Source: Candidatus Omnitrophota bacterium (GTDB lineage Bacteria; Omnitrophota; Gorgyraeia; 2-02-FULL-51-18). Taken from it: 7,720 nucleotides of DNA. The DNA lies in NCBI GenBank assembly GCA_023247955.1, contig JAHFFL010000050.1:1-7720 (forward strand). Reading direction: 5' to 3'. The position numbers were made by a program, and so were the translations under genes. This document shows positions 1 to 6,368 of this stretch, in pieces. The notes under the pieces were generated by a model. It ran no database searches and was not told the DNA's origin. It worked only from the letters and a program-made list of their open reading frames with translations. Position 1 is the first letter of the stretch; every line of letters starts with the position of its first letter.

Positions 1-1377
1 AACGATCATGCCGGGTTCTTTGTACACGCCGGATCCCGGGACGTAAGCTTTGCCATTAGCCGTTTCTTTAGCTCTGCACGCCGCGCAGTACCAAACGGGA
101 ATGCGGTGGCCCCACCAGAGCTGGCGCGACACGCACCAGTCTTTGATGTTATTCATCCATTCCAAATAAACTTTGGTCCAGCGGGCCGGCGCAAAAACCG
201 TGCGACCCTCTTTCACCGCGGCGATGGCGGGCTTGGCCAGAGGCTTCATGTGCACGAACCACTGGAGCGAAAGGTAAGGCTCGACGATGGTCTGGCAGCG
301 GTAGCAGTGTCCCACCGCGTGCACGTGCTCTTTGGTCTCAAGGAGGATGCGTCGGTCTTCGAGCTCCGCGACGATCTTGCGGCGCGCCTCAAAACGGTCG
401 AGTCCCTGGTAGGGTCCGGCGGCGGCATTGAGCGTCCCGTCGGGATTCAAAATATTAATGGATTCGAGTTTGTGCTTGGCCGCGAGATTGAAATCGACGG
501 GGTCATGCGCGGGCGTAATCTTAAGGGCCCCTGTGCCGAACTCAGGATCGATCCCCTCATCGCGGATGATGGAAAGACGCCGGTTGAGTAGCGGCAAAAT
601 CGCAGTCTTGCCGGCAAGGTGCTTGTAGCGTTCGTCCTTGGGGTTCACGCCCACGGCGGTGTCGCCCAGCATCGTCTCGGGGCGCGTGGTCGCGATGGTG
701 ATGTGCTGGTCGGTACCTTCGATGGCGTACTTCAAATGGTAGAGGTGTCCCGTCACGTCGCGGTGTTGGACTTCTTCGTCGGAAAGCGCCGTCTGGCAGC
801 GCGGGCACCAGTTGATGATGTAGTTGCCGCGGTAGATGAGGCCTTTTTCATAAAGGCGGACGAATACTTCACGCACGGCTTGCGAGAGACCCTCGTCCAT
901 GGTGAAGCGTGTGCGGTCCCAGTCGCAGGACGAGCCTAGGCGCTGGAGCTGACGGATGATGGTGTTGCCGTATTTCTCGCGCCACTTCCAGACGCGTTCC
1001 AAAAATTTCTCACGGCCCAGGGCGTGGCGCGTGAGTCCTTCTTCCTTCAATGATTTCTCGACCACGTTCTGCGTCGCGATGCCCGCGTGATCGGTGCCGG
1101 GCATCCAAAGAGTTTCGTATCCTTTCATCCGGTGGTAGCGGACCAGGATGTCCTGGAGGGTATTGTTGAGCGCGTGACCCATGTGAAGGATGCCCGTGAC
1201 GTTGGGCGGAGGAATGACGATGGTGTAAGGCTTTTTCTTCGACTTCGAAGAGGCTTTGAAGTAGCCCTTTTTCATCCAAAACTGGTACCAGGTCTTCTCG
1301 ACCTGCTTTGGCGCGTAGGCCTTAGAGAGCCCGCCGTCCGGAGAATCGGCGGAGGGCTTCGGCGACTCAGGCTGCAT
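1..1377 (-). CDS. valS: Valyl-tRNA synthetase, N-terminal part (3' end outside window)
   Basis: This class I aminoacyl-tRNA synthetase charges tRNA-Val in the cytoplasm. The 459 codons present read open to the left edge, about half of the family's usual 880-950 residues. Visible in order: a Pro/Ser-rich tail (residues 1-16), the PPPNVTG motif (56-62), the HIGH signature as HMGH (65-68), DHAGIATQ, a CPRC pair near 191, the editing-domain motif TTRPET near 230, the editing motif [13 protein letters not shown], and the return to the catalytic core with a [16 protein letters not shown] stretch near the end. The KMSKS loop, anticodon-binding domain and C-terminal arm would lie beyond the window. 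The ATG at 1377 overlaps the cimA end by 11 nt and has only a weak GAGAAG upstream. The next Met (35) would remove the conserved segment before WYQFW, so 1377 is preferred. Translation is probably coupled to cimA. The PPPNVTG and editing motifs favour ValRS over IleRS or LeuRS. Confidence 0.96.
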   Translation of the reverse strand, partial: MQPESPKPSADSPDGGLSKAYAPKQVEKTWYQFWMKKGYFKASSKSKKKPYTIVIPPPNVTGILHMGHALNNTLQDILVRYHRMKGYETLWMPGTDHAGIATQNVVEKSLKEEGLTRHALGREKFLERVWKWREKYGNTIIRQLQRLGSSCDWDRTRFTMDEGLSQAVREVFVRLYEKGLIYRGNYIINWCPRCQTALSDEEVQHRDVTGHLYHLKYAIEGTDQHITIATTRPETMLGDTAVGVNPKDERYKHLAGKTAILPLLNRRLSIIRDEGIDPEFGTGALKITPAHDPVDFNLAAKHKLESINILNPDGTLNAAAGPYQGLDRFEARRKIVAELEDRRILLETKEHVHAVGHCYRCQTIVEPYLSLQWFVHMKPLAKPAIAAVKEGRTVFAPARWTKVYLEWMNNIKDWCVSRQLWWGHRIPVWYCAACRAKETANGKAYVPGSGVYKEPGMIV

Positions 1378-2944
1378 CGGAGCTTCTCAGGAGCTTGTAT
1401 TCGTAGGCGTCGACGAGAGCCTTCCAGCTCGCCTCGATGATGTTGGTGGACACACCGACCGTGGACCACACGCGGTCTTTGTCGTGGAACTCGATCACGA
1501 CGCGAACCTTCGCGGCGGTGCCGGCTTTGGAGTTCACGATACGCACCTTGTAGTCGTCGAGCTGGACTTCGCGGACCTTGGGATAATCTTCGGCGAGTGC
1601 CGCCTGAAGGGCCTTACCGAGCGCGTCGACGGGACCGTCACCAGTTTTCTTGGTCTCTTTTACCTTCTGACCGCCGACGGAGAGCTTGACGATGGCCTGG
1701 GTATCGGGATTTTCATCGCCGATGCGCTCGTTCTTAATCTCGGCCGTGGCTTTGAAAAATTCTTTGCGCTTGCCGATGATCTTCCGCATGAGGAGCTCTA
1801 CACTCGCATCGGCACCTTCGAACTGGTAGCCTTCGTTCTCAAGCGTCTGCACGTGATGAAGAATTTTCTTCGTCTCGGGAGCGTCTTTTTTGAGGTCTAT
1901 CCCCCACTCCTGCGCTTTAAGGATGATGTTAGTCCGGCCGCCCATCTCGGAAACAAGGTGTTTGCGCGAGTTGCCAACCACCGTGGGGTCGATGTGTTCA
2001 TAAGTCGCGGGATTTTTCTTCACCGCGTCGATGTGGACGCCACCCTTATGCGCGAAAGCGCTCTGTCCTACGTAGGGCTGGCCCTTGGCGGGTACGGTGT
2101 TGCACACTTCGTTCACGAAAAGCGAAAGATTTGTTAGTTCTTGAAGCTTGTCCTCGCCGAGACAGTGAAAGTTAAGTTTCAACTGAAGATTCGCGACAAC
2201 CGGGATGAGATCACAATTGCCGCAGCGCTCCCCGATGCCGTTTATGGTGCCCTGGACCTGCAGGGCGCCCGCTTGCACGGCCGCGACGGCGTTGGCGACG
2301 CCCATCCCGCAGTCGTTGTGCGTGTGGATGCCGAGAGGATGTTTCATTTTGGCATGCACATCGGCCACGACCTTGGCGACCGTGGACGGCATGGTGCCGC
2401 CGTTGGTGTCGCAAAGCACCAGCGTGGAAGCGCCCGCTTCACGAGCGGCAACCAAAGATTTCAGCGCATACTCCGGATTGGCGGCATAGCCGTCAAAGAA
2501 ATGTTCGGCATCGTAAATAACTTTTTTGCCTTTGGACTTGAGATAGCTGACGGAATCCTCGATCATGCGGAGATTTTCCTCAAGCTCGATTTTAAATACC
2601 TCGCGTACGTGCATGTCCCAGCTCTTGCCGAAGATTGTAATCGCCGACGTGTCGGCCGCGAGTAACCCGCGGAGGTTGTCGTCATCCGAAGCTTTGACGT
2701 GGGCCTTGCGCGTGGAGCCAAAGGCCACGACCGTGGAGTGCTTCAGCTTCGCTTTTTTTATTTCCTCAAAAAAAGCAATGTCCTTAGGATTGGCGCCCGG
2801 CCAACCGCCTTCGATAAAGTGGACCCCGAGCTCATCGAGACGTTTGGCGATGAGGAGCTTGTCCTGCACGGAGAAGGAGATGCCTTCTCCCTGCGAACCG
2901 TCCCTTAAGGTGGTGTCGTAGACTTCGATTTTTCTGGAGGTCAT
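1367..2944 (-). CDS. cimA: (R)-citramalate synthase
   Basis: The enzyme condenses pyruvate with acetyl-CoA to (R)-citramalate, opening the threonine-independent route to 2-oxobutyrate and isoleucine. It has 525 residues, the usual length for the CimA branch of the 2-isopropylmalate synthase family. The TIM barrel begins with [12 protein letters not shown] (10-21; metal Asp10 and catalytic Arg14 by family analogy). [11 protein letters not shown] (45-55) is characteristic of CimA rather than LeuA. HTHND (207-211) supplies the metal histidines, followed by NGIGERCGN (235-243) and AHKGGVH (298-304). The C-terminal ~150 residues form the LeuA-type dimerisation/allosteric domain, which usually binds isoleucine, so feedback control is likely. 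ATG at 2944 overlaps the lysC stop in an ATGA; a CAGGGA lies just upstream. Homocitrate or isopropylmalate synthase is possible but fits the motifs less well. Confidence 0.94.
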   Translation of the reverse strand: MTSRKIEVYDTTLRDGSQGEGISFSVQDKLLIAKRLDELGVHFIEGGWPGANPKDIAFFEEIKKAKLKHSTVVAFGSTRKAHVKASDDDNLRGLLAADTSAITIFGKSWDMHVREVFKIELEENLRMIEDSVSYLKSKGKKVIYDAEHFFDGYAANPEYALKSLVAAREAGASTLVLCDTNGGTMPSTVAKVVADVHAKMKHPLGIHTHNDCGMGVANAVAAVQAGALQVQGTINGIGERCGNCDLIPVVANLQLKLNFHCLGEDKLQELTNLSLFVNEVCNTVPAKGQPYVGQSAFAHKGGVHIDAVKKNPATYEHIDPTVVGNSRKHLVSEMGGRTNIILKAQEWGIDLKKDAPETKKILHHVQTLENEGYQFEGADASVELLMRKIIGKRKEFFKATAEIKNERIGDENPDTQAIVKLSVGGQKVKETKKTGDGPVDALGKALQAALAEDYPKVREVQLDDYKVRIVNSKAGTAAKVRVVIEFHDKDRVWSTVGVSTNIIEASWKALVDAYEYKLLRSSDAA

Positions 2945-3423
2945 TTTTTCCCTGAGAGTTTAAACCCGTCGTGAAGCGCTTTGACCGCCTTCTCGGCGTC
3001 CTTTTTCTTGACCACGCAAGAGATCTTGATTTCGCTCGTCGAGATCATCTCGATGTTGATCTTGTGCTTGGCGAGGATCTCGAACATGGCCGCGGCCACG
3101 CCCGTGTGCGAGCGCATGCCGATGCCGACTACGGACACTTTGGCAATGTTGGGGTCCTGAGAGATTCCTTTGAAGCCGGTCTCGTGCGCGATTTTCTTCA
3201 ACGCCTGCACGGCGCTCTCCGCATCCGAGCGAGGCACGGTAAAGGAAATGTCCGTATCAGTGGACTTACCGATATTCTGGATGATCATGTCGACGTTGAT
3301 GCCGGCGTCTGCGAGGGTCTTAAAGATTTTTGCCGCCACACCCGGGCGGTTGGGCACGCCGCTAAGCGTCAGCTTGGCTTCGTTTTTACTGAGTGACACG
3401 CCGCGAATGAGCACATCTTCCAT
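2941..3423 (-). CDS. lysC: Probable aspartate kinase beta subunit from internal start in lysC
   Basis: An in-frame ATG at Met247 of LysC is preceded by a near-perfect Shine-Dalgarno, AAGGAGGA, with a 7-nt spacer. Initiation here would give a 160-residue protein containing only the two ACT domains, starting MEDVLIRGV. In Bacillus subtilis and Corynebacterium glutamicum the beta subunit of alpha2beta2 aspartokinase begins at the equivalent Met-Glu, at residue 246-250, from an internal start in the same gene. The beta chain binds the inhibitory amino acids together with alpha. Position, SD quality and the known family behaviour agree, but actual expression is inferred. The alternative is that the SD-like bases merely encode Lys-Glu-Asp. 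Confidence 0.7.
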   Translation of the reverse strand: MEDVLIRGVSLSKNEAKLTLSGVPNRPGVAAKIFKTLADAGINVDMIIQNIGKSTDTDISFTVPRSDAESAVQALKKIAHETGFKGISQDPNIAKVSVVGIGMRSHTGVAAAMFEILAKHKINIEMISTSEIKISCVVKKKDAEKAVKALHDGFKLSGKK

Positions 3424-4161
3424 GGACTTATCCTCCTTGACGATCCAAGTGCCTTGATTGAGTGAAAAACTGCTTCGTACGTGAATGGGGATGTCGAATT
3501 TTCCCGCGACTTCGATGGAGCGCGACTGCATGACCTGGGCGCCGGAAGACGCGAGCTCGAGCATCTCTTCATAGCTGATGCGCGCGATCTTGCGGGCGTC
3601 TTTGACAAGACGCGGATCCGTCGTGTAGATCCCCTCAACGTCCGTATAAATTTCGCAGGCGTCCGCATCAAGCGCCTTGGCAAGCGCCACGGCCGTGAGG
3701 TCGCTGCCGCCCCGACCGAGAGTCGTGATCTCGTGATCGGAGCTCGTGCCCTGAAAACCCGCGACGATGACAACTTTATTGGCCTTCAGTTCTTTACGGA
3801 TGCGGTCGGTCGAAATATCGACAATCCTGGCCTTGGTAAAAGAAGAATCCGTGCGGATACCGACCTGAGCGCCCGTGAAAGAAATGGCGCCGCATTTAAG
3901 CTCATGAAGCGCCATGGCTAAAAGCGCTACGGAGATTTGTTCCCCGGTGGAAAGCAGCATGTCCATTTCGCGGCGCGACGGGTTTTTCGTAATCTGACCT
4001 GAAAGATCGACAAGCTCATCGGTTGTGTCGCCGAGAGCGCTCACAACGACGACGAGCGAATGCCCTTCCTCGTAATAGCGCGCCACACGCGAGGCCACGT
4101 TTTTGATGCGGTCGGCATTGGCCACGCTCGACCCGCCGAATTTTTGGACGATGAGACTCAA
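2941..4161 (-). CDS. lysC: Aspartate kinase (alpha/full-length product)
   Basis: Aspartokinase phosphorylates aspartate, the first committed step toward lysine, methionine and threonine. The 406-residue monofunctional form matches the Bacillus/Corynebacterium type (about 405-425). The kinase domain carries KFGGSSV (7-13), STGEQIS, GFQG, and the nucleotide-site run LGRGGSDLTA followed by TDVEGIYTTDP. Two ACT domains follow, at about 263-325 (SGVPNRPGVAA) and 341-403 (VVGIGMRSHTGVAA, ending ISTSEIKIS). Gln295-Asn296 and the TDISF segment (303-307) lie where lysine/threonine effector contacts occur in Corynebacterium, so concerted feedback is likely. The start is TTG, one nucleotide after the upstream TAA, with AAGGA 8 nt ahead; no ATG fits because family N-termini begin at this point. 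The stop overlaps cimA as ATGA. An internal beta start is described separately. Confidence 0.96.
   Translation of the reverse strand: MSLIVQKFGGSSVANADRIKNVASRVARYYEEGHSLVVVVSALGDTTDELVDLSGQITKNPSRREMDMLLSTGEQISVALLAMALHELKCGAISFTGAQVGIRTDSSFTKARIVDISTDRIRKELKANKVVIVAGFQGTSSDHEITTLGRGGSDLTAVALAKALDADACEIYTDVEGIYTTDPRLVKDARKIARISYEEMLELASSGAQVMQSRSIEVAGKFDIPIHVRSSFSLNQGTWIVKEDKSMEDVLIRGVSLSKNEAKLTLSGVPNRPGVAAKIFKTLADAGINVDMIIQNIGKSTDTDISFTVPRSDAESAVQALKKIAHETGFKGISQDPNIAKVSVVGIGMRSHTGVAAAMFEILAKHKINIEMISTSEIKISCVVKKKDAEKAVKALHDGFKLSGKK
3431..3438 (-). promoter_or_regulatory. Strong internal ribosome binding site within lysC
   Basis: On the minus strand this reads AAGGAGGA, followed 7 nt later by the ATG of LysC Met247. 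It is the strongest Shine-Dalgarno noticed ahead of any start in the window; the six main genes have weak or moderate ones and rely on overlapping or adjacent stops. It probably drives independent synthesis of the aspartokinase beta subunit. Confidence 0.72.
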
Positions 4162-4162
4162 G

Positions 4163-5311
4163 TTACTTATCCTTTTTTCCTAAAAAATGCCCCATAAGCT
4201 TATACCCGTCGTCGAAAGCAAAACGCTTGTGATGAGCGGCATTTTCACAAAAACGATCCACAGGTTCCGCATCAGCGCCTTCTCCCTGGATGAGAAACGG
4301 CACGTCGCCCGCCATAGGAAGCCCGTCGCCTTCGGAACCCAAGAGATCCGTGCCGATGAGAATGCGTGAGGTACCCTCTTTCTCCGCAGCCCGGCACACC
4401 GGCCCCACGACCTGCGCATCAAACTCCTCGATGCGCCGGATCTTCGCCATGAGGTCAAGTTCGGACGCCACGGCCGGCAAGTACACAAAAATAAATTCAC
4501 TTTCTTTCTCAAGCGCTGCGCTGAGGCTCGGCGCAAGCGAAAGGCCGCAGTTGAGCGCTAACCCACGGACAAAATCAACGTCTGACACAGCCACACCTTT
4601 CACGCCGAACTGGCTCTCAAACCCCGGAAGCTTGGGTTTCTTGCCTTGGCCCCAGGGCCAGACCATGCTGGCCGGATTTTCCTTAAGATCGATGCGGACA
4701 CGATTGATCTCGTGGTCCTCCAGAATTTTTTTGGCCTTGTCCATGAGCTCCTTCACGCGAGGCGCATGCTTTCCTCTCGGAAGAATCTTCGAGACTTTCT
4801 GTCCCGGGGCGTTGGCGGGCGGCACGCATTCAAGCTCATCGAGCTCATCGGAAATACCGCTGTCTTTGAAAATTAAAATCCCCTCGTGCGAGCGGCCGGC
4901 GAAAAACTGCGCGGCCGGATCCTGGAGCTTGGAATTCAAGTCGCTCACCAGGATCTCGGATTCCTTGGCCGAGAGACGCCGCGTCACGTCCACGAAAGCG
5001 TCCTCGGAAACCGTGATGAAATCAAAGCAAAACGCCACCTCGCGGTCATCCTGCGGGATGTTGAGCGCGGCCGCTTCAAGCGGCGCCAGGCCCGTGTAAT
5101 GCACCTCGGGGTCGTAGCCCAGCATGGCCATGCACGCCACGTCGCGCGAAGCCGGAAGCGAGCGCGGCACAAAATTGACCGAGCCGATCTTGCCCTTCTT
5201 GACGAGCGAATCGATGAAAGGGGTCTTGGCCACTTCCAAAGGCGTGCGGCCGGAGAGGATTTCACTCGGCCGCGCGGCCATGCCGCCGCAAAAAAGAGCG
5301 AAGCTTCTCAT
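4163..5311 (-). CDS. apgM: ApgM-family (proposed homoserine kinase type) protein, likely catalytically inactive
   Basis: This 382-residue protein is related to archaeal-type cofactor-independent phosphoglycerate mutases, whose bacterial members beside threonine genes are proposed homoserine kinases. Family landmarks remain: RTPLEVAKTPFIDSL (22-36), LGYDP (64-68), YTG-x2-PLEAA (72-81), WPWGQGKKPKLPGF (218-231), IEEFDAQVVGP (294-304), VPFLI (337-341). The active site looks lost. The metal-binding DG near the N-terminus is GG (9-10). The nucleophile Ser of GSDxA is Arg56 in ASRDVA. PPHD is PPAN (164-167). The PDEAGH metal loop is absent around 279-286. The later DH is Asp322-Leu323 and its partner His is Pro332. 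The ATG at 5311 forms an ATGA overlap with the thrC stop. A longer reading from 5422 would only translate thrC out of frame. It sits where homoserine kinase is expected. Family assignment is firm; inactivity is inferred from a consensus recalled from memory. Confidence 0.88.
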   Translation of the reverse strand: MRSFALFCGGMAARPSEILSGRTPLEVAKTPFIDSLVKKGKIGSVNFVPRSLPASRDVACMAMLGYDPEVHYTGLAPLEAAALNIPQDDREVAFCFDFITVSEDAFVDVTRRLSAKESEILVSDLNSKLQDPAAQFFAGRSHEGILIFKDSGISDELDELECVPPANAPGQKVSKILPRGKHAPRVKELMDKAKKILEDHEINRVRIDLKENPASMVWPWGQGKKPKLPGFESQFGVKGVAVSDVDFVRGLALNCGLSLAPSLSAALEKESEFIFVYLPAVASELDLMAKIRRIEEFDAQVVGPVCRAAEKEGTSRILIGTDLLGSEGDGLPMAGDVPFLIQGEGADAEPVDRFCENAAHHKRFAFDDGYKLMGHFLGKKDK

Positions 5312-6366
5312 AGGTCCATCGCCTTGATCACCGCACGCGTGTCGGCACGGACCGTCTTCGGTTTTTTGACGCCGAGAAGAGCGCTCGCCGGGTCTTTGAG
5401 TCCGTGTCCCGTGAGGATGCAAACAATCACCGATTTTTTGCCCGCTTTTTTGAAAAAGGATTTGCGTTTCAATTTTAAAAGTCCCGCCACACTCGCGGCG
5501 CTCGCCGGCTCCACAAAAACGCCTTCTTTGGCCGCAAGAAACCGGTAGGCCTCGAGAATCTCTCTGTCCGTCACCATGTCGATGAGTCCACCGGACTCGT
5601 CCCGCGCGCGTTCCGCGGATTTCCAGCTCGCCGGATTGCCGATCTTGATGGCCGTGGCCACGGTCTGGGGTTTGGAGACGATTTTTTTTCTGACGATGGG
5701 CGCGGCGCCCTCAGCCTGGAAGCCAAGCATCACCGGCACGGAAGACACATGCCCCGCGGTTTTGTATTCGGTGTAGCCCTTCCAGTAAGCGGTGATGTTG
5801 CCGGCGTTGCCCACCGGGATGACCTGGTAGTCGGGCGCTCGACCGTCGAGCTGGTCGCAGATTTCAAAGGCCGCCGTCTTCTGGCCTTCGAGCCTAAAAG
5901 GATTGACGGAGTTTACGAGAGTCACGGGAGTGTGCTCGGCGATTTCTCGGACGATGCCGAGCGCTTTGTCAAAATTGCCGTCGACGGCGATCACTTGGGC
6001 CGCGTGCACCATGGCCTGGCTGAGCTTGCCGAGCGCCACCGCCCCTTTGGGGATGAGGACCACACAGCGGATACCGGCCTTGGCCGCATAAGCCGCCGCG
6101 GAAGCGGAAGTATTTCCGGTCGAAGCGCAAATCACGACTTTGGCGCCGTTTTCTTTTGCTTTAGAAACAGCGACGGTCATGCCGCGGTCTTTAAAAGAAC
6201 CGGTGGGATTCAGTCCCTCGCATTTCAAATAAACTTCAGACCCCAGAAGCTCCGAGAGCGAATGTGCGCGCACGAGAGGTGTGTTGCCCTCCGAAAGCGA
6301 AACGATGGGGGTGCGGTCCGTCACCGGCAGAAATTTGCGGTATTTCTCGATGATGCCTTGCCACAT
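5308..6366 (-). CDS. thrC: Threonine synthase
   Basis: This PLP enzyme converts O-phospho-L-homoserine to threonine and phosphate, the last step of threonine synthesis. Its 352 residues match the short Bacillus/Mycobacterium-type ThrC. GNTPL (27-31) is followed by GSFKDRG (56-62), whose Lys59 should form the PLP Schiff base. STGNTSAS (82-89) and PVGNAGN (183-189) bind PLP phosphate and substrate, and NSVNPFRLEGQKT (151-163) is typical of ThrC rather than threonine deaminase or cysteine synthase. VEPASAAS (285-292) and LTGHGLKDP (318-326) complete the signature. All key residues are intact, so the cell must supply phosphohomoserine. The ATG at 6366 lies 2 nt after the hom stop with GGAG about 11 nt upstream. 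The stop overlaps the next gene by 4 nt. Confidence 0.97.
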   Translation of the reverse strand: MWQGIIEKYRKFLPVTDRTPIVSLSEGNTPLVRAHSLSELLGSEVYLKCEGLNPTGSFKDRGMTVAVSKAKENGAKVVICASTGNTSASAAAYAAKAGIRCVVLIPKGAVALGKLSQAMVHAAQVIAVDGNFDKALGIVREIAEHTPVTLVNSVNPFRLEGQKTAAFEICDQLDGRAPDYQVIPVGNAGNITAYWKGYTEYKTAGHVSSVPVMLGFQAEGAAPIVRKKIVSKPQTVATAIKIGNPASWKSAERARDESGGLIDMVTDREILEAYRFLAAKEGVFVEPASAASVAGLLKLKRKSFFKKAGKKSVIVCILTGHGLKDPASALLGVKKPKTVRADTRAVIKAMDL

Positions 6367-6368
6367 GG

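Noticed and set aside
106..591. Plus-strand open frame of 161 codons near the left edge
   Set aside because: It lies opposite valS, whose minus-strand translation shows clear editing-domain and catalytic motifs.
1484..2137. Plus-strand open frame of 217 codons opposite cimA
   Set aside because: It is antisense to the cimA coding region, has no domain signature, and is explained by codon bias shadowing.
4735..4765. GGAG followed closely by an in-frame ATG inside the ApgM-like gene
   Set aside because: The spacer is only 3 nt, too short for good initiation, and the ATG falls in the middle of a helix with no domain boundary.
4290..5099. Plus-strand open frame of 269 codons opposite the ApgM-like gene
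   Set aside because: It is fully antisense to a well-supported gene, is Ser/Arg-rich with no recognisable motif, and is expected from GC-biased codon use on the other strand.
4163..5311. Naming this gene simply as active phosphoglycerate mutase or homoserine kinase
   Set aside because: Family-level similarity supports the name, but the metal ligands and nucleophile expected for either reaction appear absent, so only the family assignment is made.
5312..5422. N-terminal extension of the ApgM-like gene by about 37 residues
   Set aside because: It reads the 3' end of thrC in another frame, giving a His/Arg/Gly-rich peptide with no family similarity. The family N-terminus begins at the ATG at 5311, which also makes a normal ATGA overlap.
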